Assembly (NCBI GenBank): GCA_019894765.1
Contig: JAGXNT010000002.1
Span: forward strand, 1 to 39,029
DNA length: 39,029 bases
Reading direction: 5' to 3'
From: Candidatus Heimdallarchaeota archaeon
GTDB lineage: Archaea > Asgardarchaeota > Heimdallarchaeia > JABLTI01
The notes beneath the pieces were generated by a model that was given only the letters and a program-made list of their open reading frames with translations, did not search any database and was not told where the DNA came from. Each line of letters begins with the position of its first letter. The first letter of the stretch is position 1. Positions 19,339 to 26,904 of the stretch are shown here, piece after piece. The position numbers and the translations under genes were made by a program.

Positions 19339-19767
19339 ATGTCAGTATGGCGAAATAAAACTAATCGAACAATCCTAATTTCATCAATTTTCTTAGTACT
19401 TATATTAGCACTGATCATATTCATTTCATTCTATAATATAGAAGAGAATCCTGCTCCAAGATTGGAGTGGTTATTTAAAGATGGTGTAATGTTCTCCTTA
19501 GTAATTTTACTTTTCTGGGGATTCTATTTCTTCGTTCTGTTATTAATTGGTAGTATTCGCGAAAAAATGAATGCCTTGCCTGGTTGGGCAGAAGTCATGA
19601 TTACTATGATAATTACTTTGCTTCCAGCAATATTTATTGGAAACACCGGTAATTTCACAATTAAATGGGTAGTATTTGGTGGAACAGCACTTGGAGTTGT
19701 TTTGATAACCCTATGGTTTATTATGTCAAGTACACCAAAAGAAGAAGTTACTGCAAAAACACAATAA
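19339..19767 (+). CDS. Polytopic membrane protein, unknown function
   Basis: A 142-residue protein with four predicted membrane helices (about residues 12-30, 48-70, 83-98 and 106-128) and a short hydrophilic tail ending TPKEEVTAKTQ. No enzyme motif is visible and no family is recognised. GGAG lies about 13 bases before the ATG, longer than ideal. The A/T-rich 250 bases upstream contain nothing recognisable beyond a likely promoter. It precedes the non-coding stretch before SBDS. Confidence 0.65.
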   Translation: MSVWRNKTNRTILISSIFLVLILALIIFISFYNIEENPAPRLEWLFKDGVMFSLVILLFWGFYFFVLLLIGSIREKMNALPGWAEVMITMIITLLPAIFIGNTGNFTIKWVVFGGTALGVVLITLWFIMSSTPKEEVTAKTQ

Positions 19768-20163
19768 GTAGTACTCTTCTCTCTTTATTCTTTTATTTTA
19801 AAACTATGTTTTTTATTCGTTTCATTGAACAGAATCAGTTTTTTTTATTAAAAAAAGTTATTTTCTATTCACTCTTTAAGTAAAACTTATTTACCCTTGA
19901 TATTTCAAATTGACATGCAAGGCAAAAAAAACCACTAAATTCAACCTAAACATAGTTACATAGGAAGATTTCGATCTCCTATACATTTACTCTTTCGATT
20001 GGGTTGAGTCCCTATAATCTCGAAGACTGGAATCAGCATCCTTTTGATTCAAGTTGAGAGAAAGCATCTTTTCATTGGAAAGAATCAAGGGATAAACAAG
20101 GAAATTTTTGCTTTAACAAACCTCACAAGAAGTGAGCTAAATAGAAAAAACTAGGTGAAAATT
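19768..20163 (+). ncRNA. Non-coding stretch with consecutive hairpins ahead of SBDS; candidate structured RNA or leader
   Basis: No protein gene is seen in these 396 bases. The first 150 are T-rich and may hold a terminator and promoter (acttattta near 19887). From 19960 to about 20093 three inverted repeats follow. Hairpin 1 (19960-19982) pairs ATAGGA.GAT with ATCTCCTAT around a TTCG tetraloop. Hairpin 2 (19992-20025) has GGG/CCC closing TTGAGT with imperfect flanking pairs. Hairpin 3 (20037-20093) pairs ATCCTTTTGATTC with GAATCAAGGGAT, about 12 pairs with one bulge, and has a smaller inner hairpin. An ACA follows at 20095-20097. It could be an untranslated leader of the SBDS operon, or an independent RNA such as an H/ACA-like guide. 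The identity is not established. Confidence 0.4.
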
Positions 20164-20901
20164 ATGTCCCACGATTCAGGTGAAAGACGGCAATTTATTG
20201 ATCTTGAAAAGAAAGCTCTTGTTAGATATACTTACCGTAATCAGAAATTTGAAATTATCGTGGATCCTGAAGCTGCGTTGAATTATAAAAAGGGTGAAGA
20301 AATACCATTAAATGATATTGTAGAAGGCTACATGGTTTTTCATAACGCAACAAAAGGAGAGAAAGCTTCCGAGGTAATTCTAGAACAAACTTTTGAAACC
20401 GATAGTGAAGAGGAAATAGTAAAAATCATCCTCGAAAAGGGTGCCTTACAATTAACACAAGCACAAAGAAAGAAGCTTTTGAAAGATAAGATAGATGAAA
20501 TAATTAACTTCATACATATTCATTGTATCAATCCTCAAACAAATAAACCACACCCCCCTGCTCGTATTGAATCTGCAATGGATGAAGCTGGCGTGAACAT
20601 AGATTATATTTTACCTCCTGAGAAACAAGCTAAAGATATTATTAAACAAATTCAAGCTGTTATTCCAATCAGATTAGAATCAGTTGTATTAGCTGTTAAA
20701 GTAACTCCTGATTTTACAGGTCCTGCTTTTAGCCTTGTTGCAGGTGCAGGTGAGATAATTGAAGATCAATGGGGAAATGATGGTACATGGTATGCTAAAA
20801 TTGAGATGCCTTCTGGTAAACAAGCTGATTTTCTAGACAAAATCAATCAATTAACCAAGGGTAAAGCCGAAGTAAAGATTGTAGAAAGAAAAAGTGAATA
20901 A
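20164..20901 (+). CDS. SBDS / Sdo1 ribosome maturation protein
   Basis: Archaeal SBDS helps mature the large ribosomal subunit, with its eukaryotic counterpart releasing eIF6. The 245-residue protein has the FYSH N-terminal domain (VRYTYRNQKFEIIVDPEAAL to about residue 90), a helical middle domain with HPPARIESAMDEAGVNID near 135-152, and a ferredoxin-like C-terminal domain. GTG at 20155 is also in frame, but the ATG at 20164 is better: AGGTGA at 20153-20158 sits 5 bases ahead. It heads the exosome operon, as in many archaea; the proteasome alpha gene often found upstream is absent here. Confidence 0.95.
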   Translation: MSHDSGERRQFIDLEKKALVRYTYRNQKFEIIVDPEAALNYKKGEEIPLNDIVEGYMVFHNATKGEKASEVILEQTFETDSEEEIVKIILEKGALQLTQAQRKKLLKDKIDEIINFIHIHCINPQTNKPHPPARIESAMDEAGVNIDYILPPEKQAKDIIKQIQAVIPIRLESVVLAVKVTPDFTGPAFSLVAGAGEIIEDQWGNDGTWYAKIEMPSGKQADFLDKINQLTKGKAEVKIVERKSE

Positions 20902-20932
20902 AGAAAATATTGATAATAAGGAGTAATTATGA

Positions 20933-21715
20933 ATGTCCATATTAGTAAAAGATAGATCCATGGTCACACCCGGTGAAGTTATAGCTGAAGGGGAATACCA
21001 AATTGGGTCTAATGTCTATAGAAAAGAAAAACAGATTGTCTCACAAGTTATAGGTCTTGTAACAATAAAAGACAATCATATTAGTGTTGTTTCTTTAAAA
21101 GGAAAGTACTTTCCACGAGTTGGAGATTTGGTTGTAGGGAAAGTTACAGATGTCTCATTAAGTTCTTGGGTAGTAGATATAGAAAGTCCTTATCCTGGAA
21201 TTTTAAGAACTTCAACATCTCTTGACAGACGATTTGATCCAGTAAAAGATCAAACAAGGAAAATTCTCGATGTTGGAGACGTTGTAGTCGCTAAGATTTT
21301 TTCCTTTGACAGAACTCGAGATCCAACATTAACACTAAGAAGTGATAATCGATCCCAAAGCGGTCCATACTTAGGAAAGCTTACAGGTGGTAGAGTGATA
21401 AAAGTCAGTCCTTCAAAAATACCAAGATTAATTGGTAGAAGAGGAAGCATGATTTCAACCATCAAACAATACACTAACTGTCGAATGATAGTTGGACAAA
21501 ATGGTTGTGTATGGTTCAAAGGAAATAACTTTGAAGATGAATTTTTAGTGCTTCAAGCCATCGAGAAAATTGATCGTGAAGCTCATACAACAGGCTTAAC
21601 AGATAGGGTGAAAGAATTCTTAGAAGAAATGGTTAAGGATAGAAAACCCCCAGCACAGAATGCTAAAGTTGAGAAACCAGCGGAAAAGAAATCTGCTGAG
21701 GAAAAGAAAGCATAA
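20933..21715 (+). CDS. rrp4: Exosome cap subunit Rrp4 (S1 and KH domains)
   Basis: Forms the RNA-binding cap of the archaeal exosome. The 260-residue protein has an N-terminal beta domain (TPGEVIAEGEY near residues 12-22), an S1 domain at about 65-135 (FPRVGDLVVGKVTDVS), and a KH domain at about 145-220 with PRLIGRRGSMIS as the G-x-x-G loop. A charged Lys/Glu/Ala-rich tail of about 25 residues ends the protein. AAGGAG at 20919-20924 lies about 8 bases ahead of ATG 20933; another ATG at 20929 is out of frame and soon stops. It lies 31 bases after SBDS. Confidence 0.95.
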   Translation: MSILVKDRSMVTPGEVIAEGEYQIGSNVYRKEKQIVSQVIGLVTIKDNHISVVSLKGKYFPRVGDLVVGKVTDVSLSSWVVDIESPYPGILRTSTSLDRRFDPVKDQTRKILDVGDVVVAKIFSFDRTRDPTLTLRSDNRSQSGPYLGKLTGGRVIKVSPSKIPRLIGRRGSMISTIKQYTNCRMIVGQNGCVWFKGNNFEDEFLVLQAIEKIDREAHTTGLTDRVKEFLEEMVKDRKPPAQNAKVEKPAEKKSAEEKKA

Positions 21716-21745
21716 AAAGCTATTACGAATGTTTCGGTGAAAAAA

Positions 21746-22708
21746 ATGGCTAATGAAAAAGAAAAAACAATATTAATAACAAAAGATGGAATTCGACACG
21801 ATGGTCGAAAAAAGGATGAGCTACGAGAAATAAAATTTGAAGTAGGCGTCTTAGATCGTGCCGATGGTTCATGTTTAATCACTTGGGGTAGAAATAAAAT
21901 ATTAGCAGCAGTTTATGGTCCTAGAGAATTACATCCAAAACATATGGCAATGCCAGATAGGGCCTTAATTAGATGTGAATATCGAATGGCCACATTCTCT
22001 GTTCCAGATAGAAAAAGTCCCGCTCCAAAACGAAGGGAGCGAGAGATATCTAAAATTTTAGGCGAAGCACTAAAACCCGCAGTATTTGATTACTTATATC
22101 CTCGATCTGTTATCGACGTGTTCGTTGAAGTTATTCAAGCAGATGGTGGATCCAGATGTGCAGCTGTATGCGCAGCTTCCTTAGCAATAGCTGATGCAGG
22201 TGTGCCAATGAAAGATTTAGTTGCTGGAGTTGCTGCAGGCATTTTAGAAGGTCAAGTTGTACTTGATTTAGATGATGTTGAAGATAAAGAAGGAGATGGA
22301 GATCTTCCATTTGCTTATCTCCCACATACTGGTGATGTTGTTTTATTACAATCTGATGGAGTGTTCTCACCTAAGGAATACAAAGAAGCTTTGGATATGT
22401 TAATTCCAGCAAGTAAGAAAATCTACCAGATGCAAAGAGACGCTCTAACAACAAAATACTCTCGTATTACAGAAGAAGTCATAGAAACTTTGGATGAAGT
22501 AGCTTCTGAGGAAGAGAAAACCTCAGCAAAGACAAAGGATGAGAAAACAGATTCAGCGAAGAAAGATCCAAAGAAGAAAACTGACGATAAAAAAGCAAAA
22601 GAACAATCTGCTGAAAAAGAAGATAAAAAGAAAGCAGATAAGAAATCTGACAAGAAAATTCTTGATAAGAAGAAAACCTCCCCTAAAGAAAAGGCGGAAA
22701 AGAAATGA
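21746..22708 (+). CDS. rrp41: Exosome catalytic subunit Rrp41 (RNase PH fold) with long Lys-rich tail
   Basis: Rrp41 supplies the phosphorolytic 3'-5' RNase and polyadenylating active site of the hexameric exosome ring. The RNase PH domain spans about residues 10-245: RHDGRKKDELR at the start, the phosphate-binding region with APKRRERE near 88-95, ADGGSRCAA near 130, and the acidic catalytic segment DLDDVEDKEGDGDLPFA near 175-191. ATG 21746 is chosen over GTG 21737 because GGTGA at 21736-21740 is a good ribosome-binding site. After the domain there is an unusual low-complexity tail of about 75 residues made mainly of Lys, Glu, Asp, Ser and Ala. Confidence 0.95.
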   Translation: MANEKEKTILITKDGIRHDGRKKDELREIKFEVGVLDRADGSCLITWGRNKILAAVYGPRELHPKHMAMPDRALIRCEYRMATFSVPDRKSPAPKRREREISKILGEALKPAVFDYLYPRSVIDVFVEVIQADGGSRCAAVCAASLAIADAGVPMKDLVAGVAAGILEGQVVLDLDDVEDKEGDGDLPFAYLPHTGDVVLLQSDGVFSPKEYKEALDMLIPASKKIYQMQRDALTTKYSRITEEVIETLDEVASEEEKTSAKTKDEKTDSAKKDPKKKTDDKKAKEQSAEKEDKKKADKKSDKKILDKKKTSPKEKAEKK

Positions 22709-22724
22709 TTTTGGAGGTTAAATA

Positions 22725-23576
22725 ATGGCAGATACCAATTTAATTAGTTTAGTAGAAAAAGAACATATACAATCATTATTGGATCATGGAAAAAGAACTG
22801 ATGGTCGAGTCTTTGATGAATTTAGAAAAATAACAATCATTCCTGGTTATGTTCCTAAAGCTGAAGGCAGTGCAATCGTAAAAATTGGTCGCACTAAAGT
22901 TATTGCTGGAGTTAAAGCTCAAATCGGCTCACCTTTCCCTGATACTCCTGATTCAGGTGTTGTTACTACAACTGTAGAATTAGTTCCTATAGCTTCACCA
23001 ATATTCGAATCTGGTCCTCCTAGAGCAAAAGCTATCGAGCTTGCTAGAGTAACAGACAGAGCTATTCGTGAGTCTAAATGTGTAAACAACGATTCCCTAG
23101 TAATTATTTCTGGGAAAAAGGTCTGGATTATCTTCATTGATCTCTATGTGTTAGATCATGATGGTAACCTATTTGATGCCTGTAACATTGCAGCAGTTGC
23201 CGCATTAATGAATGCTCAACTTCCAGATTTCAAAATTGTCACCGATGAGGAAGGCAATGAAGACGTTGAACTCTTAGAAACTACTCATCCATTAAAGTTG
23301 GATTACATACCAGTTAGCTGTACTTTCGGAAAGATTGGAAAACACATTATTGTTGATCCTGTCTTGAAAGAAGAAGGTATTGAAGACGCAAGAATCACTT
23401 TTGCATTCAGAGACGATGGTAAAATCTGTGCAACACAAAAAGGTGAAAACGGAACCTTCACAGTAGAAGAGCTCAAGAAAAGCATTGACATAGCATCAGA
23501 AAGAACGAAAGAAATAAGAAGCAACCTAGATAAAATCACAGACGCGAATGCATATCCTTGGTCTGAAGAAACATAG
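22725..23576 (+). CDS. rrp42: Exosome ring subunit Rrp42 (non-catalytic RNase PH fold)
   Basis: Pairs with Rrp41 to form the hexameric exosome core; it lacks the catalytic acids but shapes the RNA path. The 283-residue protein has the family pattern: GKRTDGRVFDEFR near residues 22-34, AEGSAIVKIGRTKVIAGVK near 46-64, VELVPIASPIFESGPP near 84-99, and IDLYVLDHDGNLFDACNIAA near 138-157. A GGAGG element lies 8 bases before the ATG. It lies 16 bases after rrp41, whose Lys-rich tail ends immediately upstream. Confidence 0.95.
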   Translation: MADTNLISLVEKEHIQSLLDHGKRTDGRVFDEFRKITIIPGYVPKAEGSAIVKIGRTKVIAGVKAQIGSPFPDTPDSGVVTTTVELVPIASPIFESGPPRAKAIELARVTDRAIRESKCVNNDSLVIISGKKVWIIFIDLYVLDHDGNLFDACNIAAVAALMNAQLPDFKIVTDEEGNEDVELLETTHPLKLDYIPVSCTFGKIGKHIIVDPVLKEEGIEDARITFAFRDDGKICATQKGENGTFTVEELKKSIDIASERTKEIRSNLDKITDANAYPWSEET

Positions 23577-23614
23577 TAAGGAAATTAAAATTAAAAACAA
23601 AGTGGTTGGAAATA

Positions 23615-23905
23615 TTGACAAGAAAAACAAAGAAAGTTGGTTCCACAGGTCGTTTTGGTCCTCGATATGGTTCACAGCTAAAGAAGCGCTTCCTAAAAGT
23701 AGAAAACAGCATGAATGCAACACACAAATGCCCAAGTTGTGCAAGTCCCAGAGTGAAACGAAAATCCGTTGGGATTTGGAATTGCAAGAAATGCGGTTTA
23801 AGCTTTGCAGGAGGAGCTTGGATTCCAGTAACACCAACTGGAAGAACTGCAGCTAGAACTACATTGAGTTTAGAAGATCAACGGCTTGGTAAGTCAAGGA
23901 AATGA
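23615..23905 (+). CDS. rpl37ae: Ribosomal protein eL43 (L37Ae)
   Basis: A zinc-finger protein of the large ribosomal subunit. The sequence TRKTKKVGSTGRFGPRYG at the N-terminus matches the family, and the C4 zinc site is CPSC near residues 39-42 and CKKC near 57-60, followed by SFAGGAWIP. The frame also opens earlier at TTG 23606, but TTG 23615 gives the exact family N-terminus (M plus TRKTKKVG), and GGTTGGA at 23604-23610 is a plausible ribosome-binding site. The stop overlaps the ATG of the Brix gene by 4 bases, so the two are likely coupled. Length 96 residues. Confidence 0.94.
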   Translation: MTRKTKKVGSTGRFGPRYGSQLKKRFLKVENSMNATHKCPSCASPRVKRKSVGIWNCKKCGLSFAGGAWIPVTPTGRTAARTTLSLEDQRLGKSRK

Positions 23906-24564
23906 CTGAACGAGACATTGCTCCCTATGAAAAGTTCGTTCTAACTACATCAAGGAAACCCAGTCAGAGAACACGGTCCTTTATTCGTGATCTAGTACGG
24001 GTTATCCCTTGGTCTTTTCATTTTACAAGAGGGTCTTGCAGTCTAAATGATTTAGCTGATGAACTAGCTGTTTTAGGGATTATTCGATTATTAATTGTCC
24101 ATGAGAAAAAAGGCAATCCTAGTCTAGTTAAGTTCTATAAACTAGATGAAGGCCAATTAATGGAAAGAGATTATCGATTAAGAATAAAAGGAATAAGTCT
24201 AGCAAGAGAGCAACGAAGAGGGCGATCAGTTTTCACCGCTGAGTCAAAGTTACAAGTTCTTAATCAAAGTAAATCTGATTTCGGTGAACAATTATACACA
24301 ATGCTGTCCTTGTTTTTCAATTTTGAGCGAAAAAGAGAATTACCTCGAGATGCGAAAATGAAAGGAATAGCAATTATATTTGCAGACACTAAAGAAGATT
24401 TGATTATCTTAGATTTTCAACAAATCGAAACAAAAGAAATGATTGGTCCTCGAATTTCGATTTCAGATGTTTTTTTGGGTAAAAAAGGAGAAGCAATACG
24501 TTCGCTAATGAACGTAATTGGACTAGGAAAGATAAGAGAAAGAAAATCCAAATCCAATGAATAA
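23902..24564 (+). CDS. Brix-domain ribosome biogenesis protein (Imp4-like)
   Basis: Archaeal Brix-domain proteins are relatives of eukaryotic Imp4/Rpf1/Brx1, which act in pre-rRNA processing. The 220-residue protein has the typical start FVLTTSRKPSQRTRSFIRDL near residues 12-31, IPWSFHFTRG near 36-45, and the LADELAVLGIIRLLIVHEKKGNP segment. The C-terminal half, with GPRISISDVFLG, completes the Brix fold. Its ATG overlaps the eL43 stop by 4 bases. RpoP, which lies here in many archaea, is absent. Confidence 0.87.
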   Translation: MTERDIAPYEKFVLTTSRKPSQRTRSFIRDLVRVIPWSFHFTRGSCSLNDLADELAVLGIIRLLIVHEKKGNPSLVKFYKLDEGQLMERDYRLRIKGISLAREQRRGRSVFTAESKLQVLNQSKSDFGEQLYTMLSLFFNFERKRELPRDAKMKGIAIIFADTKEDLIILDFQQIETKEMIGPRISISDVFLGKKGEAIRSLMNVIGLGKIRERKSKSNE

Positions 24565-24630
24565 TTTTAATTTGCTGGGGGATTTCATATTACCGAAGGA
24601 AGAAAAGAGACACAAAAAATTCCGGAACCA

Positions 24631-24885
24631 ATGGAATTCACCTCTGAATTAATTATTCAATCAGAAAGCTCAGAGGAGATAGCAGCAGTTTATAATGCAC
24701 TTAAACCTGAAACATCTGTTATGATTAATCCAAGAGGAAAAACGGATATAAAAATTAAAGATAAAAATACTTTAGTTATGTCTTTTTTTGCAGTTGATTT
24801 CATATCTTTGCGTGCAATGATTAGTTCATATCTTAGATGGATAGAAACTGCTTTTTCATCGATTAGAATTTCTGAGAAGGTTTAG
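24631..24885 (+). CDS. pcc1: KEOPS complex subunit Pcc1
   Basis: Pcc1 is the dimerising subunit of KEOPS, which makes t6A37 on ANN-decoding tRNAs. The 84-residue protein fits: EEIAAVYNALKPE near residues 15-27, then a beta hairpin, and the hallmark DFISLRAMISSYLRWIETA near 54-72 (family form D..sLRa..NsylRwi). ATG 24631 gives the usual size but has no strong ribosome-binding site. An in-frame ATT at 24589 sits 6 bases after GGGGGA and would add 14 residues; see findings. The gene closes the exosome run, as in other archaea. Confidence 0.87.
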   Translation: MEFTSELIIQSESSEEIAAVYNALKPETSVMINPRGKTDIKIKDKNTLVMSFFAVDFISLRAMISSYLRWIETAFSSIRISEKV

Positions 24886-24962
24886 TTTAATATAATGAAA
24901 GAAGCTTTCCAATAAAGTAAAAAGATTTTTAATATGGTGAGAATCGAAACACTAAAAAGCAA

Positions 24963-24979
24963 CTCATTCAAAGAATGAG
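24963..24979 (+). promoter_or_regulatory. Perfect hairpin in the leader of eS30
   Basis: CTCATTC at 24963-24969 pairs exactly with GAATGAG at 24973-24979 around AAA. The hairpin lies 4-5 bases before the GAGG ribosome-binding site of eS30 (24984-24987), so folding could hide or expose that site. Ribosomal protein leaders often carry autoregulatory hairpins, but this one is not known to me and the function is inference. Confidence 0.5.
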
Positions 24980-24994
24980 CTTAGAGGAATAAAC

Positions 24995-25171
24995 ATGACA
25001 CACGGTTCAGTACAAAAAGCCGGTAAAGTTAGAAACCAAACCCCAAAAGTAGAACAAAAACATCACGTTTCAAGATCTCCAAGACTTAGAAACAAACACA
25101 ACTACTACAAACGCTACGTAAAGGGTATCCCAACTGGTCAACAATCAAGTGCCAGACGAAGAAGACGATAA
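24995..25171 (+). CDS. rps30e: Ribosomal protein eS30
   Basis: A 58-residue very basic small-subunit protein. The N-terminal THGSVQKAGKVRNQTPKV matches the eS30 family (form xHGSLaRAGKVrgQTPKv), and KHNYYKRYVKGIPTG near residues 34-48 matches its second conserved block (family R..YnrRfvnvvp). It ends in five arginines. GAGG lies about 7 bases ahead of ATG 24995, after a perfect leader hairpin. eS30 occurs in eukaryotes and a limited set of archaeal lineages (crenarchaeal/TACK and Asgard types). It is in the wake of the exosome operon, 109 bases after pcc1, probably with its own leader. Confidence 0.9.
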   Translation: MTHGSVQKAGKVRNQTPKVEQKHHVSRSPRLRNKHNYYKRYVKGIPTGQQSSARRRRR

Positions 25172-25205
25172 GGATTTTTTCTTAATATGGGTATGTCAAA
25201 TACCC
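25172..25205 (+). terminator. Likely terminator after eS30
   Basis: A T-run (ggattttttctt) directly after the stop is followed by an inverted repeat, GGGTAT at 25189-25194 and ATACCC at 25200-25205 with a 5-base loop. T-runs terminate archaeal RNA polymerase; the hairpin may stabilise the 3' end. Confidence 0.45.
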
Positions 25206-25309
25206 TTCCTTAACAATCTTTTAGTATTTTAAATGGATATTTTATAGTAAAATCATTTTGAGAATGCAAGAAGAAAATATCTTTCATATAATTAGGAGGA
25301 TTGTGGTTC

Positions 25310-26899
25310 TTGGTAAAGAAAGCATACAGAGAAATCGTTGAGATCTTGTTAAAAAATCCTCCAATTTCAAGAAAGGATCTCGCAAAAATAAAACGAGATA
25401 TTTGTAAAAAATACTCTCTTGATTCATTTCCAAGAAACAGTGATATATTGCAGATGGCAACAGAGGATGAACGAGAACTAGTTTTGCCTTTTCTAATAAA
25501 AAAACCAAGTAGAACTTTATCAGGTGTTGCTGTAGTCGCAGTTATGAGTAAACCTCTTACATGCCCCCATGGCAAGTGTACTATGTGTCCTGGAGGACCA
25601 GAACAAGACAGTCCACAATCCTACACAGGTTTTGAACCGGCAGCTATGAGGGGAAAAATGTATGATTATGATCCTAAAGAACAAGTTCTAGCAAGACTTC
25701 AACAACTTGAAGCAATAGGTCATAACACCAGCAAAATAGATTTGATTTTAATGGGTGGAACTTTGCCAGCAGCACCATTAGATTATCAAGAATTCTTCAT
25801 AAAAGGGTGTCTTGATGGAGTTACAAAAAAGAACACAAAATCAATGGAAGAAGCAATTAGTGCTGCTGAAAAAAGTAAGAGAAGATGCATTGGCATTACC
25901 GTTGAAACAAGACCTGATACCTGTTCGCTTGAAAATTTGAAAAGAGAACTTGATTGGGGAATTACTCGAGTAGAATTAGGAGTACAAGTAGTAAGTGATA
26001 AGGTCTATGAAAGAATTAATCGTGGTCACACAGTTCAAGATGTAGCAAATGCTTTTAAAAAAATACGAGATCTGGGCTTAAAAGTAACAGCTCACATGAT
26101 GGCTGGATTACCAGGAATCTCTTGGGAAGAAGAATTAGAAAGCTATAAGACACTAATGACGGATTCTCGCTTCATTCCAGATGAACTGAAAATATATCCT
26201 TTAATGCTAATGGAAAACACAAAGTTATATGAAGAATATCTGGCAGGAGAATATCAAGCTTTAACATTCACTGAAACGATAAAACGAGTTGCAGAATTCA
26301 AAGCAAATACCTTGCCAAGTATGCGGATCAAACGAGTTTTGAGAGATATACCAGCAACGAAAATCTTTGCAGGACCAAAGAAAAGTGACCTAAGAGAATA
26401 CGCTCAGAAATTCCTGTTGGAATCCGGAAGAGTTTGTCGCTGCATTAGATGCAGAGAGGTAGGGCACAAACAGCAAAAAGGGATATTTCCTTCTGAAGAA
26501 AGCATCGAATTAGTTAGGAGAGAATATAATGCATCAGGAGGAAAAGAAATCTTCTTGTCTTTTGAAGACACTTCACAAGATATTATACTCGGTTTTCTAA
26601 GATTACGTCATCCATCTAATGATAAAATTATCTCAGTTGTAAAAGATAAACCATTTTCAATAATTAGGGAAGTCCATGTTTATGGATCTGTTGTTGGAAT
26701 AGGTGCACAAACAGATCGAAAAGCAGATTGGCAACACAAAGGTTTTGGAACAAAACTTATTGAAGAAGCAACTAAGATTTCAAGAGATGAAGCTGGAAGT
26801 GAATTACTTTTAGTTACGAGTGGCATAGGTGTAAGAGAGTACTATGCAAAAAGAGGATTCAAAAGGTTGATGCCCTATATGGCTAAACCACTTAAATAA
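25310..26899 (+). CDS. elp3: Elp3 tRNA wobble-uridine modifying enzyme (radical SAM plus acetyltransferase)
   Basis: Elp3 uses acetyl-CoA and a radical-SAM centre to place carboxymethyl groups at C5 of wobble U34 in tRNAs. The radical-SAM cysteines are in CPHGKCTMCPGG near residues 86-97, followed by the family-defining PQSYTGFEPAAMRG. GVQVVSDKVYERINRGH lies in the SAM barrel. The C-terminal GNAT domain has VHVYGSVVGIG and WQHKGFGTKLIEEA near 480-493. TTG at 25310 is chosen over TTG 25301 because AGGAGG at 25294-25299 touches the first but is about 10 bases from the second. About 530 residues, normal; archaea use Elp3 without the other Elongator subunits. Confidence 0.94.
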   Translation: MVKKAYREIVEILLKNPPISRKDLAKIKRDICKKYSLDSFPRNSDILQMATEDERELVLPFLIKKPSRTLSGVAVVAVMSKPLTCPHGKCTMCPGGPEQDSPQSYTGFEPAAMRGKMYDYDPKEQVLARLQQLEAIGHNTSKIDLILMGGTLPAAPLDYQEFFIKGCLDGVTKKNTKSMEEAISAAEKSKRRCIGITVETRPDTCSLENLKRELDWGITRVELGVQVVSDKVYERINRGHTVQDVANAFKKIRDLGLKVTAHMMAGLPGISWEEELESYKTLMTDSRFIPDELKIYPLMLMENTKLYEEYLAGEYQALTFTETIKRVAEFKANTLPSMRIKRVLRDIPATKIFAGPKKSDLREYAQKFLLESGRVCRCIRCREVGHKQQKGIFPSEESIELVRREYNASGGKEIFLSFEDTSQDIILGFLRLRHPSNDKIISVVKDKPFSIIREVHVYGSVVGIGAQTDRKADWQHKGFGTKLIEEATKISRDEAGSELLLVTSGIGVREYYAKRGFKRLMPYMAKPLK

Positions 26900-26904
26900 A
26901 TCGT

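Noticed and set aside
22539..22721. Lys/Arg-rich small frame inside the rrp41 tail
   Set aside because: It is the shifted reading of an A-rich low-complexity coding stretch.
23548..23856. Alternative frames overlapping the start of eL43 on both strands
   Set aside because: They overlap a clear ribosomal protein in another frame and show no domain pattern.
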